Assembly: GCF_000631985.1 (NCBI RefSeq)
Contig: NZ_JFYN01000009.1
Span: forward strand, 101,151 to 165,150
DNA length: 64,000 bases
Direction of reading: 5' to 3'
Origin: Pseudomonas sp. RIT288
GTDB taxonomy: Bacteria > Pseudomonadota > Gammaproteobacteria > Pseudomonadales > Pseudomonadaceae
The position numbers and the translations under genes were made by a program. Positions 42,322-52,279 of this stretch are shown one piece after another (the stretch's first letter is position 1; every line of letters begins with the position of its first letter). A model generated the notes under the pieces. The model was given only the letters and a program-made list of their open reading frames with translations, was not told where the DNA came from and did not search any database.

Positions 42322-42444
42322 GTAACAAGCCCCTAATGATCTTGTCGTCGAAAAATGACGCCCCGCAGGGGGACGCAAGAAACTGACAGTTGGATGGCCC
42401 TTTGAACCGGGCGGTCACATTTAAGCATTGTCGGACGAAAACGC

Positions 42445-43455
42445 CTAAGACAACAAATCCTCCAGACGACCGTGGAGGCGTTCGGGCAGGTTCTCCTGAA
42501 TTTCGATCAGCGCGCGCTGAATCGCACTCTGAAAGCCCTGAACCCCGGCCGAACCGTGACTTTTCACCACGATACCCTGCAAGCCGAGGAAGCTTGCGCC
42601 GTTATGTCGCGCCGGCGCCAGATCCGCCTGCAGACGCTTCATCAATGGCAGGGCCAAAGCACCTACCACGCGGGAAGCAAAATTTTTCTTGAACAAGGCC
42701 TCGATGCGCGCCGCGATCATCGTCGCCACGCCTTCGCTGGACTTGAGCAGGATATTGCCGACAAAACCGTCACAGACCACCACATCCGCCTCGCCGCGAT
42801 ACAGGCCATCACCCTCGACAAAACCGATGTAGTTGATGCCGCGCGCTGCCTGCAGCAGGGTCGCCGCCAGCTTGACCTGCTGATTGCCCTTGATGTCTTC
42901 GGTGCCGATATTCAGCAATGCGACACGCGGCCGGGCAATGCCCAGCGTCTGCGCGGCCACCGACCCCATCACCGCGAACTGCAACAGATGCTCGGCGCTG
43001 CAATCGACGTTCGCGCCCAGATCGAGCAACTGGCAATAACCCTCCTGCGTCGGAATCGCCGCCACCATCGCTGGCCGGTCAATACCCGGCAAGGTCTTGA
43101 GCACGAATCGCGACAGCGCCATCAGCGCCCCGGTATTGCCTGCGCTGACACAGGCCTGAGCCTTGCCGTCACGCACCAGTTCCAGGGCGACACGCATCGA
43201 CGAGTCCGGCTTGCCACGCAAGGCCTGGGTCGGCTTTTCGTCCATGGTGATGACTTCGGACGCCGGGACAATCGTCAGGCGTGCGCGATCGGCAGCCGAT
43301 TGGCCGTTGATCAGTTCTTCAAGTAGGGAGGGTTGACCGACGAGGGTCAGGTGCAGCGAGGGCGTAGCAGAAAGGCAAGCAAGGCTGGCCTGAACAATGC
43401 TGCGGGGACCGAAGTCCCCGCCCATTGCGTCAATCGCGATGACTTGAGCGGACAA
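42445..43455 (-). CDS. plsX: phosphate acyltransferase PlsX
   Basis: The 336-residue protein opens [20 protein letters not shown] and has [20 protein letters not shown] and [20 protein letters not shown], the family signatures. It makes acyl-phosphate from acyl-ACP for phospholipid synthesis. It follows rpmF by 4 bases, the usual rpmF-plsX-fabD order. Confidence 0.97.
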   Translation of the reverse strand: MSAQVIAIDAMGGDFGPRSIVQASLACLSATPSLHLTLVGQPSLLEELINGQSAADRARLTIVPASEVITMDEKPTQALRGKPDSSMRVALELVRDGKAQACVSAGNTGALMALSRFVLKTLPGIDRPAMVAAIPTQEGYCQLLDLGANVDCSAEHLLQFAVMGSVAAQTLGIARPRVALLNIGTEDIKGNQQVKLAATLLQAARGINYIGFVEGDGLYRGEADVVVCDGFVGNILLKSSEGVATMIAARIEALFKKNFASRVVGALALPLMKRLQADLAPARHNGASFLGLQGIVVKSHGSAGVQGFQSAIQRALIEIQENLPERLHGRLEDLLS

Positions 43456-43459
43456 GTGA

Positions 43460-43642
43460 TTACTCGTCAGCGCCCTTGTCGATCACTTTACGGCCACGGT
43501 ATACGCCTTCTGGCGATACGTGGTGACGCAGGTGAACTTCACCAGTGGTTTTTTCTACAGACAGGGTGCTAGCCTCGAGAGCGTCGTGCGAACGGCGCAT
43601 GTCACGGGCAGAGCGGGATTTTTTGTTCTGCTGAACAGCCAT
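43460..43642 (-). CDS. rpmF: 50S ribosomal protein L32
   Basis: The 60-residue protein starts [20 protein letters not shown] and ends [14 protein letters not shown], a typical L32 of the type without zinc-binding cysteines. It lies between yceD and plsX, and couples ribosome and lipid gene expression as in other gammaproteobacteria. Confidence 0.98.
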
Positions 43643-43655
43643 AATTGATTAACTC

Positions 43656-44183
43656 CTAAACGTTTGGGTCACGCTTTAACTGCGCCAATACACTGAACGG
43701 GTTGGACCGCGTTACCTCGTCCTCGCTCGGTTCGGGCTCATCTGCTCCCGCCGGCTGCTGGCATTCTTCCGGATGATGAGCAGGCACAATGGGCAAGGCG
43801 AGCAGAAGCTCCTCCTCGATCAGTGACTGCAGATCCAATGGATCTTCGCCCAGTTCCAGCACGTCATAACCTTTCGGTAACGACTGGGTATTCGCACCCT
43901 CCTTCACTACAGCGTAACTGCATTCGCTGTGGATCGGCAGGGTGACCAGCTCAAGACAACGCTGGCAAACCATTTTGACTTCGGTGTCGATAAAGCTGTG
44001 GATCACCACAGATTTACGTTCATCTCGTTCAAAAACGAATTTGGCCTGCACCGTACCGACATCGTCGGAAAGCGGGTCGCAGAGTCTCTTCAAATCGGCC
44101 AGCAGCAGTTCACCTTGAAGGGTGGTGCCACGGTCAGCCAATTTGCGCGGGTCAACGTGAGGTGGAATCGGGTCATTCAACAT
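43656..44183 (-). CDS. yceD: YceD/DUF177 family protein
   Basis: The 175-residue protein has the DUF177 pattern: FVFERDERKSVVIHSFIDTE, then VKMVCQRCLELVTLPIHSEC, then a conserved acidic stretch DVLELGEDPLDLQSLIEEEL. It occurs upstream of rpmF in most bacteria and is linked to 23S rRNA or ribosome assembly. The tail is acidic (ADEPEPSEDEVTRSNP). It is divergent from maf. Confidence 0.94.
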   Translation of the reverse strand: MLNDPIPPHVDPRKLADRGTTLQGELLLADLKRLCDPLSDDVGTVQAKFVFERDERKSVVIHSFIDTEVKMVCQRCLELVTLPIHSECSYAVVKEGANTQSLPKGYDVLELGEDPLDLQSLIEEELLLALPIVPAHHPEECQQPAGADEPEPSEDEVTRSNPFSVLAQLKRDPNV

Positions 44184-44288
44184 AGGCGCAGCATTATAGG
44201 GATGCCCCCACCCATGTCAAAGGAAATTGTGCCCTGTCCGTCACTTGCGTGCCTCCGCTAGAATTCGCACCTGCCTCAGGAGACGCCA

Positions 44289-44867
44289 ATGCTGCCTTTA
44301 TTACTCGCCTCAAGCTCGACTTATCGCCGGGAATTGCTCGCCCGCCTGCACCTGCCGTTCGTCTGCAGCTCGCCGGATATCGACGAAAGCCACCGACCGG
44401 GCGAATCCGCCATCGAACTGGTCAAGCGCCTCGCCGAACAGAAAGCCCGGGCACTGGTCGCCAACCACCCTGCTCACCTGATCATCGGCTCGGACCAGGT
44501 CGCAGTGCTCGGCGAACGGATCATCGGCAAGCCACACACCTTCGACAAGGCTCGCGAGCAACTGCTGGCCGCCAGCGGTGCCAGCGTGACCTTCCTCACC
44601 GGCCTGGCCCTGCTCAACAGCCAGACCGGCCAATGCCAGGTCGACTGCGTGCCGTTTACCGTGCACATGCGCCAGCTCGACGAGGCGCGCATCGAACGCT
44701 ACCTGCACCTGGAGCAACCCTACGACTGCGCCGGCAGCTTCAAGGCCGAAGGTTTGGGCGTGAGTCTGTTCCAGTCCACCGAAGGGCCTGATGCCACCAG
44801 CCTGATCGGTCTGCCACTGATTCGCCTGATCGACATGCTGCTGGCTGAAGGCGTGCAGATCCCTTAA
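44289..44867 (+). CDS. yceF: Maf-family nucleotide pyrophosphatase, YceF type
   Basis: The 192-residue protein begins MLPLLLASSSTYRRELLARL, with the SxxR phosphate motif of the Maf fold. It has AHLIIGSDQVAVLGERIIGK (catalytic Asp) and YDCAGSFKAEGLGVSLFQST. The last segment corresponds to the YceF subgroup, which hydrolyses 7-methyl-GTP. AGGAG precedes the ATG. Confidence 0.93.
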   Translation: MLPLLLASSSTYRRELLARLHLPFVCSSPDIDESHRPGESAIELVKRLAEQKARALVANHPAHLIIGSDQVAVLGERIIGKPHTFDKAREQLLAASGASVTFLTGLALLNSQTGQCQVDCVPFTVHMRQLDEARIERYLHLEQPYDCAGSFKAEGLGVSLFQSTEGPDATSLIGLPLIRLIDMLLAEGVQIP

Positions 44868-44870
44868 CGC

Positions 44871-44970
44871 AAAGATCGCAGCCTGCGGCAGCTCCTGCAG
44901 GTTTCATGTCCGATCGCGTTTTTGCGGTGACATGAAACCTGTAGGAGCTACCGCAGGCTGCGATCTTTTG
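44871..44970. repeat. REPIN with extended palindrome, inverted order of arms
   Basis: Here the GATCGCAGCC ends face outward and the CTCCTGCAG ends inward, opposite to the other copies, and the symmetry continues into CAGGTTTCATGTC/GACATGAAACCTG in the centre. It separates the convergent yceF and sppA genes. Confidence 0.9.
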
Positions 44971-44983
44971 ATCTACCGGTAAA

Positions 44984-45973
44984 TTAACGCAACGATGGCC
45001 CGTGAAACCCCATCCACATCGCCAACTGCTCAGCCACACTGGCACCGAGCTTCTTCGAGAAGCGATCAAACGGCGATTCCTGAACAGTAAAGTCCACCAA
45101 CTCCTTCTCGCCAATCACATCCCGCGCCACCGAGCTGGCATTGCCCAACCCATCGATCAGCCCCAACGGCAGCGCCTGCTCGCCCGACCAGACCAGACCG
45201 GAAAACAACTCCGGATGCTCCTTGTCCTTCAGGCGATCGCCACGACCCTGCTTGACGCTATTAATGAACTGTTTGTGCGTGGTATCCAGCACGGTCTGCC
45301 AGAACGCGGTTTCGTCAGGCTTCTGCGGCTGAAACGGATCCAGAAACGACTTGTGCTCGCCCGAGGTGTAAGTGCGACGCTCGACGCCCAGCTTGTCCAT
45401 GGTGCCGACAAACCCGTAACCGGCGGCCGTTACACCGATGGAGCCGACCAGACTGGCCTTGTCGGCATAGATCTGATCCGCAGCACTGGCGATGTAATAG
45501 GCACCGGACGCACCGAGATCGGAAATCACCGCGTACACCTTGGTATCCGGGTGCAGGCTGCGCAAACGCTTGATCTCGTCATACACATAACCCGACTGCA
45601 CCGGACTGCCACCAGGACTGTTGATCCGCAGGATCACGCCCTTGACCTTCTTGTCCTCGAAGGCTGCACGCAGGCTGCCGACGATGTTGTCAGCGCTCGC
45701 GGGCTCCTTGTCGGCAATCATGCCAGTGACGTCGATCAGCGCGGTGTAGTTCGGCCCACGGGTGGCGCTCTTTTCCATGTCCATCAGCGGCGTGAACAGG
45801 ATCAACGCAACAAACAGATAAACAAACGTCAGCAGCTTGAAGAAAATCCCCCAACGCCGTGAGCGACGCTGCTCCTGCACACTGGCCAATAAAGTCTTTT
45901 CCAGCAGCTTCCAGCTTTTCTCGTCACCGCCGTCGGCACTTGCCTTGGCCGGTGCTTTCCATTCGTCGGTCAT
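44984..45973 (-). CDS. sppA: signal peptide peptidase SppA
   Basis: The 329-residue short-form (36K) SppA has a cytoplasmic N-terminal part of about 40 residues, one membrane anchor (FFKLLTFVYLFVALILFTPL) and a periplasmic S49 protease domain. The catalytic Ser is in AVISDLGASGAYYIASAADQ and the Lys in IYADKASLVGSIGVTAAG. It degrades cleaved signal peptides. It lies 22 bases downstream of the HAD phosphatase gene. Confidence 0.95.
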   Translation of the reverse strand: MTDEWKAPAKASADGGDEKSWKLLEKTLLASVQEQRRSRRWGIFFKLLTFVYLFVALILFTPLMDMEKSATRGPNYTALIDVTGMIADKEPASADNIVGSLRAAFEDKKVKGVILRINSPGGSPVQSGYVYDEIKRLRSLHPDTKVYAVISDLGASGAYYIASAADQIYADKASLVGSIGVTAAGYGFVGTMDKLGVERRTYTSGEHKSFLDPFQPQKPDETAFWQTVLDTTHKQFINSVKQGRGDRLKDKEHPELFSGLVWSGEQALPLGLIDGLGNASSVARDVIGEKELVDFTVQESPFDRFSKKLGASVAEQLAMWMGFHGPSLR

Positions 45974-45995
45974 GCGCTACCCCAGCAAAAACGTA

Positions 45996-46658
45996 TTAAG
46001 CCTGCTGCCCCAGCCAGGCGTGCAATTCACTAAAACGGTCGATCGACAGGCGCGGTTCGAACTGCTGCAGCGACTCGATCGACTGCGCGCCATAGCTGAC
46101 CGCCACCGACGCCATGCCCGCATTGCGTGCCATCAGCAGATCGAAGGACGAATCCCCGACCATCAGCGCCTGCTCGGGCCGCACGCGACAATGCGCGAGA
46201 ATCTGCTCGAGCATCAGCGGGTGCGGCTTGCTCGCGGTCTCGTCCGCGGCGCGGGTAATATCGAAATAATCTTCCCAGCCATTGGCCTTGAGCACCCGAT
46301 CCAGTCCGCGACGATTCTTGCCGGTCGCAACCGCCAGGTGATAACCCTGCTCGCGAAACGACGCCATCGACTCGACTACACCTTCGAACAACGGCGAAGG
46401 CACGGCTTCTGCTGCGATGTAGTGATCAGCGTAATACTCGCGAAACAAGGTCATCTCGGCATCGCTGATGTCCGGATACAAGGTGCGGATCGCCTCGGGC
46501 AAGCCCAGACCGATGATGCCCTTGACGGCAAAATCATCACGCAACTCGAAACCGGAACGCCCGGACGCAGAATGCATCGCCTCGACAATCCGACCAATGG
46601 AATCGGCGAGGGTGCCGTCCCAATCAAAAATCAGCAGTTTGTAATCAGATGGGCGCAC
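45996..46658 (-). CDS. HAD-IA family phosphatase
   Basis: The 220-residue protein has HAD motifs: [20 protein letters not shown] (nucleophile Asp), [20 protein letters not shown] (Thr motif II) and [20 protein letters not shown] (acidic motif). It is of the phosphoglycolate-phosphatase-like type, but the substrate is open. Its start overlaps the end of rluC by 14 bases, so rluC-HAD-sppA forms one operon, as in other Pseudomonas. Confidence 0.93.
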   Translation of the reverse strand: MRPSDYKLLIFDWDGTLADSIGRIVEAMHSASGRSGFELRDDFAVKGIIGLGLPEAIRTLYPDISDAEMTLFREYYADHYIAAEAVPSPLFEGVVESMASFREQGYHLAVATGKNRRGLDRVLKANGWEDYFDITRAADETASKPHPLMLEQILAHCRVRPEQALMVGDSSFDLLMARNAGMASVAVSYGAQSIESLQQFEPRLSIDRFSELHAWLGQQA

Positions 46659-47607
46659 TCAATCGCTCCACGGTCTTGGCCCACATTTCATCCACTGGCG
46701 CCTGCAACTTGAGCTCACCGCCATCGGGCAGCGGCACGGTCAGCATGTAGGCGTGCAGGAACAGACGCTTGCCGCCCAGATCACGGATTTCCTTGCTGAA
46801 ACCGTCGTCGCCGTACTTGGTGTCGCCCGCAATGCAATGCCCGGCGTGCAACGTATGGACGCGGATCTGATGCGTGCGACCGGTGATCGGCTTGGCTTCG
46901 ATCAGAGTGGCAAAATCGCCGAAACGGCGCAGGACCTTGAACACGGTCACCGACTCCTTGCCCTCCTCCTCGTCGACCTCGACCATCCGTTCGCCGGAGC
47001 GCAGGTTGCTCTTGCCCAGCGCGGCACGGACTTGCTTGATCGAGGTCGCCCAGTTGCCGCGAACCAGCGCCATGTAGCGCTTGTCGACACCATCGCCGCG
47101 CAAGGCGGCGTGCAAATGGCGCAACATGCTGCGCTTCTTGGCGATCATCAGCAGGCCGGAAGTGTCACGGTCGAGACGGTGAACCAGCTCCAGCTCCTTG
47201 GCATCGGGGCGCAACTGACGAAAGGCTTCGATCACCCCGTAATTCAAGCCACTGCCGCCGTGAACCGCAATGCCGGCGGGCTTGTTGATCACGATCAGGG
47301 CTTTGTCTTCGTAGACAATCGAGGCTTCCAGGCGCTGCAACAGGCCTTGAGCCAATGGCACCGGCTCGTCGCGCTCAGGCACACGAACGGGCGGCACGCG
47401 CACGATATCGCCGGCCTGCAGCTTGTATTCGGGCTTGATCCGCCCCTTGTTCACGCGCACTTCACCTTTACGCAAAATGCGGTAAATCAAGGTCTTGGGC
47501 ACGCCTTTGAGCCGGGCAAGGAGGAAATTGTCGATTCGTTGGCCGGCATACTCCGGCGAGACTTCAAGCAGTTGAACGCCTGGAGTCGAAGGGGCAGTAG
47601 TTGTCAT
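46645..47607 (-). CDS. rluC: 23S rRNA pseudouridine synthase RluC
   Basis: The 320-residue protein has an N-terminal S4 RNA-binding domain ([20 protein letters not shown], then [20 protein letters not shown]). The RluA-type catalytic site is [19 protein letters not shown] with the active Asp. It also has the motif [20 protein letters not shown]. It modifies uridines 955, 2504 and 2580 (E. coli numbering) in 23S rRNA. The start at 47607 ([16 protein letters not shown]) is chosen since the upstream reading is the rne promoter region. Confidence 0.95.
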   Translation of the reverse strand: MTTTAPSTPGVQLLEVSPEYAGQRIDNFLLARLKGVPKTLIYRILRKGEVRVNKGRIKPEYKLQAGDIVRVPPVRVPERDEPVPLAQGLLQRLEASIVYEDKALIVINKPAGIAVHGGSGLNYGVIEAFRQLRPDAKELELVHRLDRDTSGLLMIAKKRSMLRHLHAALRGDGVDKRYMALVRGNWATSIKQVRAALGKSNLRSGERMVEVDEEEGKESVTVFKVLRRFGDFATLIEAKPITGRTHQIRVHTLHAGHCIAGDTKYGDDGFSKEIRDLGGKRLFLHAYMLTVPLPDGGELKLQAPVDEMWAKTVERLSAPI

Positions 47608-47635
47608 GCCGCCGATGATAACAATTTTTATGGAA

Positions 47636-47664
47636 TTGAAGCACTTAATCATTGCTGCTATAGT
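47636..47664 (+). promoter_or_regulatory. sigma70 promoter of rne
   Basis: TTGAAG (47636-47641), 17 bases and TATAGT (47659-47664), preceding a 640-base leader of rne. It is divergent from rluC. Confidence 0.65.
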
Positions 47665-47670
47665 CGCGAA

Positions 47671-48306
47671 CGCCGCCAAAAGCGGCCTGGACAGCGGAAC
47701 CACGGTCAAAAACCGGCCCTGACCAACGCAATTCACCAGGACGCGAGGCCGTCCTACGGGGCTTTCGCTACGTAACGGTGGAGTTTGCAGTTGTAACAAG
47801 CGCAGGTGACATGAGGCCTGAATTACACCGTCGAGCAGAGTTTTCACTCGCCTGACAGGCAAATATTCGAGGCCAGTTCACAAAGTGCAGTCAGCTGCAG
47901 ATGACCCCGAGCGAAGGCTTCGGAAACATCGCCTGAATTAGCCATGATGCGTGACCTCCCCTTTCGGAGCTCACGGTAAATGCCAACCCGCTGCGGATTC
48001 TGCGCGCGGCAGCACCCGAATTATCAGGGATACGTGTAGGGTGGAGATGCACAACCGCCGGACTGTGTAGCAATAGGCTTTATCAAGACGCTTCATCTCG
48101 TCCACAGCCGCTGGTTGATTCCTCCTCCTGACTGAGTGCTTAAGTAGCCACAGCAAGCAGGACGCGTACGTCGCGATATCGGCCCAATTGGCCTGACATC
48201 GCTGGACACGGGAATGGCCAACCACTCCCGACGCACCTGACACCGACCGTGAGAAGTCGTGTGTGCCGAACGCCGTTTCCGGCAGCCCGGAAACCGACGG
48301 TACTAC
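47671..48306 (+). ncRNA. long 5' leader of rne, probable rne-II-type autoregulatory RNA
   Basis: The 699-base gap between rluC and rne holds no convincing ORF, only the rne promoter and leader. The leader has many short complementary segments, for example CCGTTTCCGGCAGCCCGGAAACCG just before the start codon. Structured rne leaders mediate feedback cleavage by RNase E in enteric bacteria, and an rne-II RNA motif is described for Pseudomonas. The assignment is by position; I could not compare with the motif. Confidence 0.6.
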
Positions 48307-51300
48307 ATGAAAAGAATGCTGATTAACGCAACTCAACCCGAAGAGTTGCGTGTTGCACTGGTAGATGGCCAACGCCTCTACGACCTGGACATCGAATCCG
48401 GTGCACGCGAGCAGAAGAAGGCCAACATCTACAAAGGCCGTATCACTCGCATCGAACCAAGCCTTGAGGCTGCCTTTGTCGATTTCGGCTCCGAGCGCCA
48501 CGGCTTCCTGCCCCTCAAAGAAATCTCCCGCGAATACTTCAAGAAAGCCCCTGAAGGCCGCGTCAACATCAAGGACGTCCTGAGCGAAGGCCAGGAAGTC
48601 ATCGTTCAGGTCGAAAAAGAAGAACGTGGCAACAAGGGCGCCGCCCTGACCACCTTCATCAGCCTGGCCGGTCGTTACCTCGTACTGATGCCGAACAACC
48701 CGCGTGCCGGCGGCATCTCCCGCCGCATCGAAGGCGAGGAGCGCAACGAACTGCGTGAAGCGCTGAACGGCCTGGTTGCACCAGCCGACATGGGTCTGAT
48801 CGTGCGCACTGCCGGCCTGGGCCGCAGCAGCGAAGAAATGCAGTGGGACCTCGACTACCTGCTGCAACTGTGGACCGCCATCAAAGAAGCCTCGCTGGAT
48901 CGCTCCGCGCCATTCCTGATCTACCAGGAAAGCAACGTGATCATCCGCGCCATCCGCGATTACCTGCGCCAGGACATCGGCGAAGTGCTGATCGACAGCG
49001 TTGAAGCCCAGGACGAAGCCCTGACCTTCATCCGCCAGGTGATGCCGCAGTACGCCAGCAAGATCAAGCTGTACGAAGACAGCGTTCCGCTGTTCAACCG
49101 TTTCCAGATCGAAAGCCAGATCGAGACCGCTTTCCAGCGCGTCGTCGAACTGCCTTCCGGTGGTTCCATCGTCATCGATCCGACCGAAGCCCTGGTGTCC
49201 ATCGACATCAACTCGGCGCGCGCCACCAAAGGCAGCGACATCGAAGAAACCGCTCTGCAGACCAACCTTGAAGCCGCCGAAGAAATCGCCCGTCAGTTGC
49301 GCCTGCGCGACATCGGCGGCCTGATCGTCATCGACTTCATCGACATGACTCCTGCCAAGAACCAGCGCGCCGTGGAAGAGAAAGTCCGCGAATGCCTGGA
49401 AGCCGACCGCGCTCGCGTGCAGATCGGCCGCATCTCGCGCTTCGGCCTGCTGGAAATGTCCCGTCAGCGCCTGCGTCCATCGCTGGGCGAGAGCAGCGGC
49501 ATCGTCTGCCCACGCTGCAACGGCACCGGCATCATCCGTGACGTCGAATCGCTGTCGCTGGCAATCCTGCGCCTGATCGAAGAAGAAGCCCTGAAAGACC
49601 GCACTGCCGAAGTGCGCGCTCAGGTGCCGATCCCGGTCGCCGCGTTCCTGCTCAACGAAAAACGCAACTCGATCACCAAGATCGAACTGCGCACCCGTGC
49701 CCGTATCGTCATTCTGCCGAACGATCACCTTGAAACCCCGCACTTCGAAGTTCAGCGCCTGCGTGACGACAGTCCGGAAGCTGCGACCAACCAGTCCAGC
49801 TACGAAATCGCTGCTGCCGCTGCCGAAGTCGAAGAAGTCCAGCCAGCCGCTGCGACCCGTACCCTGGTTCGCCAGGAAGCTGCGGTCAAGACTGCTCCGG
49901 CCCGCGCCAACGCTCCGGTGCCGACCGAAGCTGCCGCGCCTGCCGCTGCTGCACCGGCTCCGGTTGCCGCGCCAGAGCCAAGCCTGTTCAAGGGCCTGGT
50001 GAAATCGCTGGTCAGCCTGTTCGCGACCAAAGAAGAGCCTGCCGCTCCGGTCGTCGTTGAAAAACCGGCCACCGAGCGTCCGGCCCGCAACGAAGAGCGT
50101 CGCAACGGTCGTCAGCAGAGCCGCAACCGTAACGGTCGCCGCGATGAAGAGCGCAAGCCGCGCGAAGAACGTGCACCGCGTGAAGAACGCGCCCCACGCG
50201 AGCCGCGTGAAGAGCGTCAGCCACGTGAAGCCCGTGAAGTTCGCGAGCCGCGTGAAGCACGCACCGAGGCGCCAGTCGCCCGAGAAGAACGCGCACCCCG
50301 CGCTCCGCGTGAAGAACGTGCACCACGTGCTCCACGTGAAGACCGCAAGCCACGTGGCGAGCGGGAAGAGCGCGTGCGTGAACTGCGCGAACCACTGGAC
50401 GCCGCTCCGGCTGCACCCGTAGCTGCTGCCGCTGCCGCTGTGGTCGCAGAAGAACGTCCGGCCCGTCAGCCACGCGAAGAGCGCGCACCGCGTCCGCCGC
50501 GTGAAGAGCGTCAACCGCGTGCCGAGCAGGCCGCTGCCGCGGTCGCTGAAGAAGAAGTGAACAGCAACGAAGAGCAACTGCCGGAAGACGGTCAGGACAA
50601 CGCCGAAGGCGATCGTCCACGTCGTCGCTCCCGTGGTCAGCGTCGTCGCAGCAACCGTCGCGAGCGTCAGCGTGATGCCAACGGCAACGTGATCGAAGGT
50701 TCGGAAGAGTCCGAGTCCGGCGAAAACGCTGAACCGGCACCAAGCGCTGCCGATCTGGCTGCCGGCCTGGCCGTGACCGCCGCGGTTGCCAGCAGCGTGA
50801 TCAGCGCCCCGGCCGAAGCACAGGCTCACGAGCAAGCCGAACGCGCCACCGCCGCTGTTCAGGAAACCGCTCCAGTGGAAGCGCCGGTTGTTGAGGCCAC
50901 TACCCCAGTGGAAGTGGTTGCTGCTCCGGAAGTCGAAGTGGCACCGGTTCAAGAAACTCTGCCTCAGGTTGAAGCCGCTGCAGAACCTGCCGTTGAAGCG
51001 CCAGTCGTGGCCGCAGAGCCGGTTGCTGAAACCGTCGCTGAAACCGTGACCGAAACCGTGCGTGAAGTTCGCGAAGAACAGACCGCGTTCAACTGGGTTG
51101 CCGAGCCTGCCGTCGCTGAAACGCCAGCGCCAGTGGCAGAAGCCCCAGTGGTTGAAGAAGCCAAGGCTGCCCAGCCAGTGTTTGAAACCGCTGAACCTGT
51201 TCCAGCGCCAGTCGTTGAAGCACCGGTGGTCGAAGCGCCAGTGGTTGCCGAAGAACCTGCTCCAGTGGTTGAAGCCGCACCGGTCAGCGCCCTGACGCCA

Positions 51301-51549
51301 AACGGCCGCGCACCGAACGATCCACGTGAAGTGCGTCGCCGCAAGCGTGAAGCCGAGCGTCTGCAGAAGGAAGCCGAACTGGCTGCCGCTGCTGCTCCGG
51401 CTGCTGAAGTCGTAGAAGTTGCTGCTTCCGTGACTGAAGAAGCGGTGGTTGAGTCGGTGATCGCCGAAGCACCACGCTCCGTTCAGGACGCGGTCGAGCA
51501 TCACCAAGCAGCCGAGGAAAAAGAACACGAGCCTAAACCGCTCGTCTGA
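48307..51549 (+). CDS. rne: ribonuclease E
   Basis: The 1080-residue protein starts [20 protein letters not shown]. The catalytic half (1-510) has the S1 domain ([20 protein letters not shown]), the DNase-I-like metal site ([20 protein letters not shown], then [20 protein letters not shown]) and the zinc link Cys401-Pro-Arg-Cys404. The C-terminal 570 residues are low complexity: an Ala/Pro linker, an Arg-rich block with repeated EERAPRE units (about 610-720), then long Val/Glu/Ala/Pro runs, and a final charged [10 protein letters not shown], the likely degradosome scaffold. The start is the family ATG; upstream in-frame codons belong to the leader. Confidence 0.97.
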   Translation: MKRMLINATQPEELRVALVDGQRLYDLDIESGAREQKKANIYKGRITRIEPSLEAAFVDFGSERHGFLPLKEISREYFKKAPEGRVNIKDVLSEGQEVIVQVEKEERGNKGAALTTFISLAGRYLVLMPNNPRAGGISRRIEGEERNELREALNGLVAPADMGLIVRTAGLGRSSEEMQWDLDYLLQLWTAIKEASLDRSAPFLIYQESNVIIRAIRDYLRQDIGEVLIDSVEAQDEALTFIRQVMPQYASKIKLYEDSVPLFNRFQIESQIETAFQRVVELPSGGSIVIDPTEALVSIDINSARATKGSDIEETALQTNLEAAEEIARQLRLRDIGGLIVIDFIDMTPAKNQRAVEEKVRECLEADRARVQIGRISRFGLLEMSRQRLRPSLGESSGIVCPRCNGTGIIRDVESLSLAILRLIEEEALKDRTAEVRAQVPIPVAAFLLNEKRNSITKIELRTRARIVILPNDHLETPHFEVQRLRDDSPEAATNQSSYEIAAAAAEVEEVQPAAATRTLVRQEAAVKTAPARANAPVPTEAAAPAAAAPAPVAAPEPSLFKGLVKSLVSLFATKEEPAAPVVVEKPATERPARNEERRNGRQQSRNRNGRRDEERKPREERAPREERAPREPREERQPREAREVREPREARTEAPVAREERAPRAPREERAPRAPREDRKPRGEREERVRELREPLDAAPAAPVAAAAAAVVAEERPARQPREERAPRPPREERQPRAEQAAAAVAEEEVNSNEEQLPEDGQDNAEGDRPRRRSRGQRRRSNRRERQRDANGNVIEGSEESESGENAEPAPSAADLAAGLAVTAAVASSVISAPAEAQAHEQAERATAAVQETAPVEAPVVEATTPVEVVAAPEVEVAPVQETLPQVEAAAEPAVEAPVVAAEPVAETVAETVTETVREVREEQTAFNWVAEPAVAETPAPVAEAPVVEEAKAAQPVFETAEPVPAPVVEAPVVEAPVVAEEPAPVVEAAPVSALTPNGRAPNDPREVRRRKREAERLQKEAELAAAAAPAAEVVEVAASVTEEAVVESVIAEAPRSVQDAVEHHQAAEEKEHEPKPLV

Positions 51550-51568
51550 TTCCGAAAGCCAATAAAAG

Positions 51569-51603
51569 GCCCCGCCCGGTGAAAACCCGGCGGGGCTTTT
51601 TTA
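51569..51603 (+). terminator. terminator of rne
   Basis: GCCCCGCC and GGCGGGGC form the stem with a CGGTGAAAACCC loop region, followed by seven T, 20 bases after the stop codon. Confidence 0.88.
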
Positions 51604-51613
51604 TTCCATTTAG

Positions 51614-51682
51614 AAGATCAAAAGATCGCAGCCTTCGGCAGCTCCTACAGGAGACCTATGCCGAAGGCTGCGATCTTTTTAT
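51614..51682. repeat. REPIN, GATCAAAAGATCGCAGCC class, short
   Basis: AAAGATCGCAGCCTTCGGCA and its inverse TGCCGAAGGCTGCGATCTTT surround GCTCCTACAGGAGACC. As at 44871, the GATCGCAG ends point outward. It separates rne and mocA, which converge. Confidence 0.9.
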
Positions 51683-51688
51683 CTGGCT

Positions 51689-52279
51689 TTACTTGAACAC
51701 CAACGCTTCTGGCACATCGATATCCCACAACACCCCGGGATCATCCACCGACACTTCAACCACCCGCCCCTGCTTGAACAACGGCCTGGCGCCGCGATCA
51801 CCACTCAACGCCTGCAACCCCGGCCCGAACGAACGCCCGAACCCCACCGGATGCCCAAATTCGCCGTCCTGCACCGGTACGCTCACGGCGTCGTCGGCCA
51901 TCGCCGCCACCACCCGCTCAATACTCGATGGCAAGATAAACGGCATATCGCCCAACACAATCAACCATCCGTCTGCATCCGGACAAGCCGCAACGCCCGC
52001 CGCAATGCTGTCACCCATCCCCGTCGATTCAATCGAGACCACCTCACAACCATAGGCCTGCGCCATACGCATGGCTTGCGGCCGCGCTTCAGTGGTCACC
52101 AGCACCCGCTGGTCGAGATTGGCCGGCAGATTCACCAACACCTGCTCGATCACCGAGCGCACCGCGCCATCGCGCCCGGCGCAATCGACCAGCAGCTTGT
52201 CCTTGTCGGCACCGGCGACCTGGCGAAAACGACTGCCCTCGCCCGCCGCCAGCACAATCACTGCGATGGATCGACTCAT
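51689..52279 (-). CDS. mocA: MocA-type molybdenum cofactor nucleotidyltransferase
   Basis: The 196-residue protein has the nucleotidyltransferase motif VLAAGEGSRFRQVAGADKDK, then WLIVLGDMPFILPSSIERVV (metal Asp) and PVGFGRSFGPGLQALSGDRG. This is the MobA/MocA-like fold. It is the last gene of a molybdenum hydroxylase operon, so transfer of CMP to molybdopterin for that enzyme is the probable role. It overlaps xdhC by 4 bases. Confidence 0.88.
   Translation of the reverse strand: MSRSIAVIVLAAGEGSRFRQVAGADKDKLLVDCAGRDGAVRSVIEQVLVNLPANLDQRVLVTTEARPQAMRMAQAYGCEVVSIESTGMGDSIAAGVAACPDADGWLIVLGDMPFILPSSIERVVAAMADDAVSVPVQDGEFGHPVGFGRSFGPGLQALSGDRGARPLFKQGRVVEVSVDDPGVLWDIDVPEALVFK

Noticed and set aside
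47608..47862. N-terminal extension of rluC
   Set aside because: It would cover the rne promoter. The S4 domain begins directly after the ATG at 47607.
47971..51528. 1185-codon open frame on the minus strand opposite rne, rich in F, G, H, R and W
   Set aside because: It lies exactly antisense to the intact rne gene with all RNase E motifs. It has an implausible composition and arises from codon use of a GC-rich, repetitive gene.
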